NCBI GenBank assembly: GCA_023666275.1
Contig: JAMPCJ010000008.1
Coordinates: forward strand, 62,001 to 126,000
Source: Treponema brennaborense
GTDB taxonomy: Bacteria; Spirochaetota; Spirochaetia; Treponematales; Treponemataceae
DNA length: 64,000 nucleotides
Direction: 5' to 3'
In this document: one piece after another, positions 41,360-49,613 of the stretch
Layout: each line of letters begins with the position of its first letter
Position numbering within the stretch: position 1 is the first letter of the stretch
Made by a program: the position numbers and the translations under genes
Notes under the pieces: model-generated
What the model saw: only the letters and a program-made list of their open reading frames with translations
Told to the model about the DNA's origin: nothing
The model's database searches: none

Positions 41360-42124
41360 ATGAACGATACACGCCTTATGGCACATCTTGTAGCCTGCTA
41401 CCCCGATAGGGAAACTTCTCTTTGCGCGGCTGACGCGCTTGTCGCGGGAGGAGCCGGCATATTGGAAATCCAGCTCGCGTTCAGCGATCCGAGCGCCGAC
41501 GGCAGCGCAATACAAACTGCCTGCTCGTCTGTTCTTGCTGACGGCGTTACCATGGCGCAGGGATTCGATTTTATCGCGGAAGTGCGCCGCCGCCACCCCG
41601 AAATTCCCGTTTTCGTCATGACGTATGCGTCTTTGGCGTTTCGGCAGGGAATAGAAACCTTTGTCCGCACCGCAAAAGAACACGGAACGGATGCGCTGAT
41701 TATTCCCGATTTGCCGTTCGACTGCGACGAAGGACTGAACGAAGCCTGCGCGAAACACGGAATCGCGATGATACCGGTCGCCGCGCCGTCCATGACGGCG
41801 GAACGCCTTGCGCTCATGAAAAAGCGCGGATTTCGGTACATCTATGCCGCGCTGCGTTCCGGCATTACCGGAAACAAAACCGTCGTTACGCCGGATATGA
41901 TTCGCTTTTTGGAAACCGTATCCGCAGACGGCACGCGCGTGCTCGGCGGCTTCGGCATCGAAAACGGCGGGCAAGTTGCCATGCTCGCGCCGCACGTATA
42001 CGCCGTTGTTGCCGGTTCCGTCTTCGTCCGCATTATTGCCGCACATTACAATGCCGCGGATATATCCCGCAGCCGCACGGACATTGCCGAAAAACTCAAA
42101 CAAAAAGCCGCGGAACTGCACTGA
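41360..42124 (+). CDS. trpA: Tryptophan synthase alpha chain
   Basis: Cleaves indole-3-glycerol phosphate to indole, which is channelled to TrpB. 254 residues, (beta/alpha)8 barrel; catalytic Glu in ILEIQLAFSDPSADG, Asp in IIPDLPFDCDEG, and phosphate site GGFGI. It lies 127 bp after trpB rather than overlapping, so expression may be partly uncoupled. Last gene of the operon. Confidence 0.95.
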   Translation: MNDTRLMAHLVACYPDRETSLCAADALVAGGAGILEIQLAFSDPSADGSAIQTACSSVLADGVTMAQGFDFIAEVRRRHPEIPVFVMTYASLAFRQGIETFVRTAKEHGTDALIIPDLPFDCDEGLNEACAKHGIAMIPVAAPSMTAERLALMKKRGFRYIYAALRSGITGNKTVVTPDMIRFLETVSADGTRVLGGFGIENGGQVAMLAPHVYAVVAGSVFVRIIAAHYNAADISRSRTDIAEKLKQKAAELH

Positions 42125-42157
42125 CGGCGCAAGTGCTTGCCGCGATTTTTCTTTTTT
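42125..42157 (+). terminator. Terminator of the trp operon
   Basis: Imperfect GC-rich hairpin (CGGCGCAAG/CTTGCCGCG) directly after the trpA stop, followed by ATTTTTCTTTTTT. Confidence 0.6.
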
Positions 42158-42418
42158 CGGGGGCATTTTTTGCTGCGCAAAAAACCGGGCTGCTGCGGGT
42201 TGCGCGCCGAACGCGCTTCATTCCTGCGCTCGCATCCGCTTGCTTCGGAACAGCTTCGCTGCCCTCCGCATCCCTTGCCCGTAACGGTACAACGGGGTTG
42301 TTCTGCAATGAACTTTACGAAAACGGCGAAGAATGACGGGTGCAGCGGCCGCGTACATTCCGAGCCTTGAAAAATGGGATTCGGATTCTGGAGCGCGGAA
42401 AATCGAGGAGGAAGAAAA
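42158..42418. other. Intergenic stretch, no gene seen
   Basis: GC-rich sequence after the trp terminator with scattered short inverted segments. I see no supported gene. It ends at a GAGGAGG ribosome-site-like sequence (42405-42411). Confidence 0.4.
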
Positions 42419-42531
42419 ATGAAATGCCTTGCCTGCAAATTCGAAAGAATGGAAAAATCGACGAAATGCTTGAACAGCTTTCGGAAATCAAAAGCAAGAT
42501 TTTCGTGATGGATTACCCCGAAGCCGCATAG
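42419..42531 (+). other. Possible very small or frameshifted gene
   Basis: An ATG 8 nt after GAGGAGG opens a 29-residue reading (MKCLACKFERMEKS...). A second ATG at 42424 in another frame gives 35 residues ending KIDEMLEQLSEIKSKIFVMDYPEAA, a plausible amphipathic helix. A single frameshift would join the Cys-containing start to this helix, so it may be a decayed small gene. Evidence is weak. Confidence 0.25.
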
Positions 42532-42640
42532 CATCGGTGCGGTCAGTCGCCGCGCGCCGCACTCGGACGAATAACTGCCCAATCGGGTAATTTTGAATTA
42601 TGTTTTTATTTTGCTGCGGTTTTTGCCTCAGCAGCTCTTT

Positions 42641-42934
42641 TTATCGGGCAAAAGCATAATCACGCAAAACGGCATTTATTTTCGTCTGGTAACCTTTGCC
42701 CTGCGCCTTGAACCAGGCAAGAACATCGCTGTCAATTCTTATGTGGATTTCCGTTTTTGTGGGCTTGTACAAGTCATTGTGAACTTCGTACCACGGACGG
42801 AATTTGGTCAGTTCTTCTGCGGTTTGTTTCGGGCAGTCGGAAAAATCAGTATTTTTGAATTTCATCACGCTTTCAACTTCCTCCGCAGTAAGCGGCGGAA
42901 GTTTTCGCAATTCATCGAGCGTCATAGTTTTCAT
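42641..42934 (-). CDS. brnA: BrnA-type antitoxin
   Basis: Antitoxin that binds BrnT and represses the pair's promoter. The ATG at 42934 follows AGGAGG on the minus strand and gives 97 residues; upstream in-frame codons lie inside brnT. N-terminal part KTMTLDELRKLPPLT and DCPKQTAEELTKFRP are family-like, and the C-terminal ribbon-helix-helix is EIHIRIDSDVLAWFKAQGKGYQTKINAVLR. Overlaps brnT by 23 nt. Confidence 0.88.
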   Translation of the reverse strand: MKTMTLDELRKLPPLTAEEVESVMKFKNTDFSDCPKQTAEELTKFRPWYEVHNDLYKPTKTEIHIRIDSDVLAWFKAQGKGYQTKINAVLRDYAFAR

Positions 42935-43199
42935 AGTATTCTGCCTCCTCATCTGGTTCAGCTTTGCGAGCTGAAATAATTCTTTTATTTCCATTGCGGT
43001 CTGTTGCAACAACGAACAAAATAAGGACATCTGACACGCGACCGATGACATTAGTCCGTTCCTCTTCAATCGTTGAATTCAGAGCGTCATACTTTTCAAT
43101 GCGCTTGTCATCAAGAAATACACGCACTGCCATTTCAAATGTTACGCCGTGCTTTTTCTTGTTTATTCGATTTTTGTTCTCGTCCCATTCAAAGGTCAT
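42912..43199 (-). CDS. brnT: BrnT-type ribonuclease toxin
   Basis: RelE-superfamily mRNA-interfering toxin. 95 residues: FEWDENKNRINKKKHGVTFEMAVRVFLDD at the start, RVSDVLILFVVATDR in the core and RIISARKAEPDEEAEYYE at the end, all BrnT features including the conserved Arg and Ser-Ala-Arg-Lys segment. AGGAACC precedes the ATG. The pair lies in an accessory stretch and is complete. Confidence 0.9.
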   Translation of the reverse strand: MTFEWDENKNRINKKKHGVTFEMAVRVFLDDKRIEKYDALNSTIEEERTNVIGRVSDVLILFVVATDRNGNKRIISARKAEPDEEAEYYENYDAR

Positions 43200-43824
43200 T
43201 CGTGGTTCCTTTTGATAGCAGTGTACATTGTTTTGTGTTCACAATCAATAAGATTTTCGTTAAGAGCGGCGCGGAATTTTTCGCTTTGTTTTCCACTTGA
43301 AGAGCAGCGGGAATTCAGGCAATTGATAAAAGATGCGCGAATATGTTGACGGCGGAAGAAAAAGCCGTCCCATTTCGGAATTATGGCGCGGGCTGGACTT
43401 ATGCAATTCCGCAAAAAGTCAAAAAAACGTGCGAAAATATACGCCGAGAAAAAAAAATTATTCGCCGAGTTTTTTTGAAAACACGCCGTGCACTGCCTGT
43501 CCTGTCTGCCGATAGGCAGGAGGCAGGTAGAATAATCCGCAGAACGGCAGTATTTGCCGCACAATGGCAAAATAATGAACAGACTTGCGGCAATCAGCCT
43601 AATGCCGTATACTGTAATGACGCACTCACTGCTTGTGCTCCAAATAAATAATTTTCGGGAGAGCTGCCTCAGGCTCTTGGGAGCAAATGCAGTGGACGCG
43701 CCGCCGATTTAAGTTACCGGAGCACGGCGCGCAATCCTGCCGCGGGCTTGCCCGCCGGCAGAAGCGTCCGATAACGGCGCAATCGCTTGCCGCACTTCAT
43801 GCGTCGGCAGGGGAGCATGCAAAG
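43200..43824. other. Accessory intergenic region, no supported gene
   Basis: About 625 nt upstream of brnT. Open frames here on either strand lack ribosome sites and family-like sequence. Seen structures are a CTGCC-GATA-GGCAG hairpin at about 43501-43527, an AGAGC/GCTCT hairpin near 43661-43680, and a partial GGCGCC-type unit beginning at 43773. Confidence 0.4.
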
Positions 43825-43891
43825 CAAAAAAAGCGTGCCGATAACGGCGCGTTCACTTGTCGCAGTCCCCAATACGGATTGCAGCGCCGTT
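43825..43891. repeat. Upstream direct repeat and GGCGCC hairpin flanking the LRR gene
   Basis: 43825-43868 matches 46410-46454 with three substitutions and one A-run indel. It includes the left arm of a hairpin unit (AACGGCGC 43843-43850, GCGCCGTT 43884-43891). Weaker similarity to the downstream copy continues past 43891. Confidence 0.7.
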
Positions 43892-43956
43892 TGCTCGAAT
43901 GCACGCGCCGCGCGCATTCGATATGGTTTGTGTGCGCCGTTAAAAACAGGAGTGTT

Positions 43957-44003
43957 GGAGGGAAGAAAACCGCGCCTCGCAAGTAGAGGGGTTTCTTTCC
44001 TCC
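43957..44003 (+). promoter_or_regulatory. Strong leader hairpin before the LRR gene
   Basis: A roughly 14-bp stem, 43957-43971 with 43990-44003, around an inner CCTC/GAGG. The 3' strand TTTCCTCC is also complementary to the Shine-Dalgarno GGAGAAA (44020-44026), so two structures compete. No T-run follows. Confidence 0.5.
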
Positions 44004-44030
44004 AAAAAATATATTTTTAGGAGAAACAAC

Positions 44031-46402
44031 ATGAAAAAATGCGGAAAAATGTCGGCAGTGTTTGCCGCTTTATTGCTGACCGCGTGGGGGGGGGTATATT
44101 CTTAACCTCATGCAGCAATGACCCGGACGACGAGCCGCCGGTCAAAACGGATCCCGTCATTACGATTCCAGAGGACGGGGAAAAGGTGCTCGGTTCCGTT
44201 GATCCCGCAGATGCGGTCGGCGACGTAACGGTACCCGACGGCATAACGAGCCTCGGAGAGGGCGTATACAAAAACTGCACGGGAATGACAAGCGTAGTCA
44301 TTCCCGACAGCGTAACGGAAATCGGCAAAGATGCGTTCAACGGCTGCAGCGCACTGCAATCCGTAACAATCCCCGCCAGCGTAAAAAGCATTGGACAGAG
44401 CGCATTCTACGGCTGCACCGCGCTGACAAGCATAACAATCCCCGCGGGCATAACGGAAATGGAATACAATCCGTTCGGCGCCTGCACGAATCTTACCGAC
44501 ATAAAAGTAGCCGCGGATAATCCCGCCTATTCTTCCGAAAACGGCATTCTGTACAATAAAGACAAAACGGAATTGATAGCCTATCCCTCCGCAAAAGGAG
44601 AAATCGACTTCAATACAGACATAGCTTCCGGCGTAAAAACAATCGGGCGATACGCGTTCCGCGGCTGCACCGAACTGACTTCCGCAATAATTTCCGCAAA
44701 CGTAAAAACCATAGACAGATTTGTGTTCCTGGAGTGCACCGCTTTGGCGAGCGTAACAATCCCCGAAGGCGTAACACAGGTATCTCAAGGCGTGTTCAGA
44801 AACTGCCCTGCATTGAAGAGCATCGCGATTCCCGCAACTGCGGTGAACCATGACGGCAATCCATTCTGGGGATCGAGCGTTGCCGACATAACGGTAGCCG
44901 CAGGCAATACCAAATATACCAACAGCGATGACAAAAAAATGCTTCTTCAAAAAGACGGCAAAAAACTGTACGGCTGGCCGACTGCGGCAGGCGCTGTTAC
45001 TATATCCGAGGGCATAAAAGATATTCCCATAACACAAATCGGCAGCAACGCATTCCGCGAGTGCACGGAACTGACAAGCGTAACGCTTGCCCCTACTGTG
45101 AAATTGATCGAAAAGAATGCATTCTTCGACTGCGATAAACTTACCGAAATAAACGGACTGGAGGGAACCTGGCAGCAAGACAACAACAGCGCAGATTCGC
45201 CGGATAAAACAGTAATCAAAGAGCTTACTTTTGATATAATCAAGGAAAGAAACGGCACATATCAATTCACGCGGCTTTCCACGGAAGATCTTGACATCGG
45301 AGAAAACGGCGCGATGATCGAGAACGGCGTGCTGGTCGGCTGGGTGCCCGCACCGACGGGAAGCATCACAATTCCCGCCGGCGTATACAAAATCAACGAC
45401 GAAGCGTTCAAAGGCTGCACGGGCTTGACGGAAGTGATAATCCCCGAAGGTGTAGCGGAAATCGCGCAGGGTGCATTCCGAAACTGTACGAATCTGCAAA
45501 GCATAACGATTCCCGCAAGCGCAACGAGCATCAAAGGGCATTCGTTCCGCAGCTGCCCCAATCTCAAACACTTTACGGTAGCTGCGGACAATAAGGGAAA
45601 GTATTTTGCAAGTGCCGATGGATCAATGCTGCTCAGAGTGATATATGCCGCTTCCGATTACTATGACGAACCTGGTGCCTGCGAGTTAACTGCCTATCCG
45701 TCCGCATCGGGCGCTGCCGTAATACCCGATATCGTAACAGGGGCTGTCGACAAGCACATGTACTATATAACAGAGATCGCCTCCAATGCAATTCGCGACA
45801 ACACGGGACTGACAAGCATAACAATCCCCGGTATCGTGGAACAGATCGGAACTTGGGCGTTCGGCGGCTGCGATAATCTTGCAAGTGTGAACGCAAGCGG
45901 AACTTGGGTGCGGGCTTCGAAGAACAATAACAGCATATGGGAATTTGAAGACAAAGACGAAGAACTTACGGCAAGCAAATTGAAAACTGACAATCTGACG
46001 TATAAATTCTTCCGCACGCTGATAATTACAGACGGCGTTGTGCAATATTGCATTCATGCCCCTGCCGATGTAACAATTCCGAACGGTGTAACGAAAATCG
46101 CTGATAATGCGTTCGATAAGGTAGACGGGGATATTACGTCCGTAACAATTCCTAATGGCGTAACATATATCGGGGCGTATGCATTCAGTGACTGCGGCTC
46201 AATGATAAGCTTAACGATTCCCGCTAGTGTAACGTATATCGGCGAGGGAGCATTTGTGTACTGCACTGCACTTGAAAATATTTCGTATGCGGGTACGACG
46301 GAGCAATGGAACAACACGATTACAAAGGGAGAGAATATCTTCCCTGAAGGTAAAAAAATAACCTGCTCCGGCGGTGATGTAGAGTATACTGCTGAAAAGT
46401 AA
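44031..46402 (+). CDS. BspA-like leucine-rich-repeat lipoprotein, phase-variable, OFF as sequenced
   Basis: The well-placed ATG at 44031 (behind TTAGGAG) encodes MKKCGKMSAVFAALLLTA, a lipoprotein signal start. A tract of nine G (44086-44094) then shifts it into a stop at TAA 44102-44104. One extra G, or two fewer, would restore LTSC-SNDPDDEPP, a perfect lipobox. As written, the body is open only from a poorly placed ATG at 44039. The body of about 770 residues contains BspA/TpLRR-type repeats (SVTIPxSVxxIGxxAFxGC) in blocks separated by non-repeat segments. Such proteins are surface adhesins in oral treponemes. Confidence 0.85.
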
Positions 46403-46409
46403 ATAACGG

Positions 46410-46573
46410 CAAAAAAAAGCATGCCGATAACGGCGCGTTCGCTTGTTGCAGTCCATGTACTGGTTGGGGCGCCGTTGGCTCGAACTCGCATGCGCTCGTT
46501 CTTCGATGCAGCTGGGTATCCGTAACGGCGCCGCATAAAACTTATGAATTGCAATAAGTGAATGCGCGCCGTT
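46410..46573. repeat. Downstream direct repeat and two GGCGCC hairpin units
   Basis: 46410-46454 is the partner of the repeat at 43825. Hairpin units span 46429-46476 and 46524-46573; the loop of the second matches the unit at 32633. The 220-nt gap between the convergent LRR and regulator genes contains no gene. Confidence 0.75.
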
Positions 46574-46622
46574 TGCTTCGAAGCTGCGGAACACGCGCCG
46601 TTATCGGTGCGTGCCCGCGGCG

Positions 46623-47024
46623 CTATTTCAGCGAAGCCTGGGCGCGGGAAATAATCCGCGTAACCATGTCGCCGTTTGTTTTTTCGAAATCCGCGCCGAT
46701 TGCTTCCAATCGTTCCTGAAGTTTTTTGAGCAGGTCTTCCACCACCGAAAGTTTTTCCGCCGAATTCAGCGTGTAATAAATTTGCGTTCCTTCTTTGCGC
46801 GACTCGATTATTTTCGCCGCTTTCAAAACTTTCAAGTGATGCGAAACTGCGGGGCGCGAAAGGCGCGTTTTGCCGGAAAGTTCGGTAACGTTTTTTCCGT
46901 GCGCACCCGCGTAAAAAAGCTTGAGCAAAATCAAAAGCCGCTCGGAATCGGACATCGCCTGAAAAACAGGAATGCATTCGTTGGCTTTTTCGAAGATTTC
47001 CAAAATCGCATCTTCTTGATTCAT
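46623..47024 (-). CDS. ArsR-family winged-helix regulator
   Basis: 133 residues. Winged-helix domain: AMSDSERLLILLKLF, recognition helix LSRPAVSHHLKVLKAAKII, wing SRKEGTQIYYTL, followed by a C-terminal helix, probably a coiled-coil dimer arm. Only one Cys (17) and no CxC motif, so it is not a classical arsenic or cadmium sensor. It is the last gene of the envelope export operon, 77 nt after the barrel gene, and may regulate it. Confidence 0.88.
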   Translation of the reverse strand: MNQEDAILEIFEKANECIPVFQAMSDSERLLILLKLFYAGAHGKNVTELSGKTRLSRPAVSHHLKVLKAAKIIESRKEGTQIYYTLNSAEKLSVVEDLLKKLQERLEAIGADFEKTNGDMVTRIISRAQASLK

Positions 47025-47101
47025 AATTTTTTACCTTCGTTTTTCGTTTTTGGCATTCCTGTTTTCTTTGGCGGAATTCCGAATTTCATTTTGCGAAAAT
47101 T

Positions 47102-48535
47102 TCAGAACGAATAATGCATACTCAGCTGAATAAAACTGTTGTCGAGCCAGCCTGCGAATTCGCTGTCATCGTCGTCGCCGAAATTATCGATGAACAATCC
47201 CGACAGCCGCGCTTTCCAGCCGTCGCGGATTTTGTACGAGACTTCCGGCATCAAGACAAAATCTTTGCGCTCGAAGCCGTAAATCGCTTTTACGACGGCT
47301 TCGACTTTTTCGTAATAGAACGTGTCTTTGAGCTGCACGACAAGTTTGTTGTTGCTGTAGCAGCCGGTCGGGTCATAGTCCGCGTCAAGCGTTTTTGTGA
47401 GCGCGTCGGTAATTTTGTCTTTTTGCAAAACGAAATTTCCGGTGCCCTGCACATTCAAATTCAAGTTGTGCAGCGGAATGCCGACGTCGAAGCCCGCCAA
47501 ATACGAAACGCTGTTGTTGTGAATCCAGGGATCGTCGCCCGCCGTGTCTTCGGTGAGATTGTAGGCAAGTTCCGCGCGCAGCGTAAACGGTCCCGCCGCC
47601 GCCTGCGCGTCCAAGCCGAACACTTGGAGTCTGTCGTATTCCAAAGACGGCATTCCGATTCCGCCGTTCGCGAGTGCGGAAGAAAGATTCGCGCTCACTT
47701 GCTTGTAGTGTCCGTTGTAATACGAAACGCCGATGTCCGCCGCGCCGACTGAAAAATTGCCGTACAAGCCGAACTGTCCGTATTTGAGGCGGTTGGTGTC
47801 GGGATACATTTCGTCCTGAATTTTCGTCATCTGCAAAAGCTGCGATGCACTCATGTTATCGCCGAGTGATTTCATTTGCGCGTCAAGCGTTTTCAAAACC
47901 TGCGCTGTCACTGTGTTCACTTTGTTCGGAACCCAGCGTCCGTCTTCGGCATACACTTCGCCGCGCATGACGGGCGTGTAGATTCCTTCCAGGCGGAACA
48001 CCGACGGCGCGTTGTACTGCACGCGGAACATGTATTCGCCCGCGCGCCGGTCGAGGTAGTCGGGAATCAAAAAATCCGTGTAGTCGTTCGCGTTGAAATT
48101 GTCGAGCACGTGGAGTTTGTCGCCTTTGCCCCAAACCGTTTTCATTTTCCCCGCGCTCAAAACGAAGCCGCCCAAAAACAAGTCCGCGCGGAATTCGTCG
48201 AGAATGTCGATTTGGTTATGAAGCAGCGTCCGCTCCGAAAGATTTATCCGTGCCGAAAAATTCGTGGAAGAACCTTCGTAGTCCAAGCCGAGTTCCAATT
48301 CGGGAATGGCGCGCGCTTCGGTTTCGCCTATGCTTTCGCCGTCGAAATAAATCCGTCCGCCCAAACTCGCGTCGCCCGAAATTTTGAACGTGTCCCAAAA
48401 TCCGAGCGCGCTTTCTTCGCCGGAAGCGGAAGAAGCATCATCGCCCCAATCGTCGTCCCATTCCTGCGCGAAAATCTGCACCGCACAAAAAAAAGCGAGC
48501 AATGAAACAAGAAAAATCTTTTTCGCAGTTTTCAT
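47102..48535 (-). CDS. Outer-membrane beta-barrel protein of the export operon
   Basis: 477 residues from ATG 48535 behind GGAG. Signal peptide ending VQIFA-Q, then a Trp/Asp cluster EWDDDWGDD (about 25-33), an acidic/Ser linker, and a long series of alternating strands (LGGRIYFDGE, LELGLDYEG, FSARINLSERTL, LFLGGFVLSAGKMKTVWGKGD) ending in FIQLSMHYSF, a C-terminal aromatic typical of outer-membrane barrels. It resembles DUF1302-like proteins that accompany MMPL transporters; that family name is an inference. Probably the outer-membrane end of the pathway. Confidence 0.75.
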   Translation of the reverse strand: MKTAKKIFLVSLLAFFCAVQIFAQEWDDDWGDDASSASGEESALGFWDTFKISGDASLGGRIYFDGESIGETEARAIPELELGLDYEGSSTNFSARINLSERTLLHNQIDILDEFRADLFLGGFVLSAGKMKTVWGKGDKLHVLDNFNANDYTDFLIPDYLDRRAGEYMFRVQYNAPSVFRLEGIYTPVMRGEVYAEDGRWVPNKVNTVTAQVLKTLDAQMKSLGDNMSASQLLQMTKIQDEMYPDTNRLKYGQFGLYGNFSVGAADIGVSYYNGHYKQVSANLSSALANGGIGMPSLEYDRLQVFGLDAQAAAGPFTLRAELAYNLTEDTAGDDPWIHNNSVSYLAGFDVGIPLHNLNLNVQGTGNFVLQKDKITDALTKTLDADYDPTGCYSNNKLVVQLKDTFYYEKVEAVVKAIYGFERKDFVLMPEVSYKIRDGWKARLSGLFIDNFGDDDDSEFAGWLDNSFIQLSMHYSF

Positions 48536-48565
48536 TTTGTTCTCCAAATATTGTATGCATCGCCG

Positions 48566-48648
48566 TCAATTGCGAACACCGCAAGGCGTGAAGCAATCCC
48601 CATAAAAAATTGCTTCGCCTGCTCGCAAAGTGGCAAACTCGCAATGAC
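48566..48648. repeat. REP-like palindrome, copy 1
   Basis: Outer arms TTGCGA (48570-48575)/TCGCAA (48639-48644), inner arms GAAGCAAT (48590-48597)/ATTGCTTC (48609-48616). Lies between the barrel gene and the LolA-like gene. Confidence 0.7.
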
Positions 48649-48668
48649 CGCGTTCGCCGCCTTGTCTT

Positions 48669-49466
48669 TTATTTTGCCACTTTTCCGTTCTGCAAAAATC
48701 CTTTTGAGAAATACGCGGGATTTATCGGCTCGTCGAACTTGAGGCGCTCTTCGCTCATCACGAGGCGGGTTTTGTGTCCCGTTTCCAAATTTGTCATTTC
48801 GTTTTCAAGCGGCGTGGGATAGCCCTTTATGACTTTGAGGTTTTTCACTTCGAGTGTTTTGCAGACTTTGCCGTTTTTCTTGCTGTACATTTCCACATAG
48901 ACGGGCACCCAAGTGTCTTTGTCTACCCAGGAAATCCTGTAGGAATACTGGCTCGACTTTGCGTCTTTCGGCGTGGACTTGACTTTGGCGCAGTTTTTGA
49001 AGCCGGCTTTTTCTTCGGTTTCGGCGAGAAGTTCGTGCGTGTCTTCGTCAACATCGCGAGTGGACATATCGTCATACGTGGCGTCGCTTCCCATAAACGA
49101 ACTGCTGCCCTGGCTCGCGGCGACGGGACGCACCGTGCCCACATCCGGCAGGAAAATGAATTTCGTGTCGGCTTTTCCGCCGCCGTTTTCCTGCTGGCTG
49201 AATCTCGTTCCTTTGACGCTCGCGGGACTGTTGAACTGCATCACCATTGTGGAAAGTCCGTTTTCGTTTTTGCCCCATTCGTCGATGACGCGCGTTTCGC
49301 TCGCGCCGCTTTTTTCAATCAAAATCATCTGCACTTGCGCGCGCGTGAATTTCGGTTTTGCCACATCGTCCGCGTTCTGCATGACTTCACGTCCGTCCAA
49401 AGCGAACGCCGCACAACCAACCATTACCGCAGCAGCAGCCGCGGCAAGCTTTTTTGTAAGTTTCAT
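48669..49466 (-). CDS. LolA-like outer-membrane lipoprotein-sorting family protein
   Basis: 265 residues from ATG 49466 behind GGAGG; upstream in-frame codons lie in the palindrome. Cleavable signal (KLTKKLAAAAAAVMVGCAAFA). The mature part matches the COG2834 type found beside MMPL transporters: MQFNSPASVKGTRF, IFLPDVGTVRPVAAS, SWVDKDTWVPVYVEMYSKKNGK, LVMSEERLKFDEPINPAYFSKGFL. A LolA-like half-barrel would carry a lipid or lipoprotein across the periplasm between the transporter and barrel encoded beside it. Substrate unknown. Confidence 0.82.
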   Translation of the reverse strand: MKLTKKLAAAAAAVMVGCAAFALDGREVMQNADDVAKPKFTRAQVQMILIEKSGASETRVIDEWGKNENGLSTMVMQFNSPASVKGTRFSQQENGGGKADTKFIFLPDVGTVRPVAASQGSSSFMGSDATYDDMSTRDVDEDTHELLAETEEKAGFKNCAKVKSTPKDAKSSQYSYRISWVDKDTWVPVYVEMYSKKNGKVCKTLEVKNLKVIKGYPTPLENEMTNLETGHKTRLVMSEERLKFDEPINPAYFSKGFLQNGKVAK

Positions 49467-49527
49467 TTTCTGCCTCCGAATAAATATTTCCCGCGCGAAA
49501 AATTCGCGCTTAAATTTTTTCATATTA

Positions 49528-49600
49528 TCATCGCGAGCGCAGGCGAAGCGATCCATTCCAAAAACAGATTGCTTCGCCGTCTTGCAACGGCTCGCAATGA
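49528..49600. repeat. REP-like palindrome, copy 2
   Basis: Nearly perfect: outer arms 49528-49538/49590-49600 (TCATCGCGAGC type) and inner 12-bp arms GGCGAAGCGATC (49542-49553)/GATTGCTTCGCC (49567-49578). Lies between the LolA-like gene and the transporter gene. Confidence 0.8.
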
Positions 49601-49613
49601 CATCATCGCATTC

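Noticed and set aside
42641-43069. Longer BrnA reading
   Set aside because: The extra N-terminal residues come from the brnT coding sequence in another frame; AGGAGG directly precedes ATG 42934.
43196-43651. Two overlapping open frames upstream of brnT on opposite strands
   Set aside because: No ribosome sites, odd composition (Cys/Phe/Arg-rich on one strand) and no recognisable sequence.
44073-44100. Internal promoter TTGCTG-N16-TATATT with the G9 tract as spacer
   Set aside because: The boxes fit and mirror the 33.3-kb promoter, but transcription from here would leave no usable start codon for the LRR body. The frame-switch explanation is simpler.
46623-47024. Arsenic or cadmium resistance regulator
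   Set aside because: The metal-binding cysteine motifs of those ArsR members are absent and no resistance genes are near.
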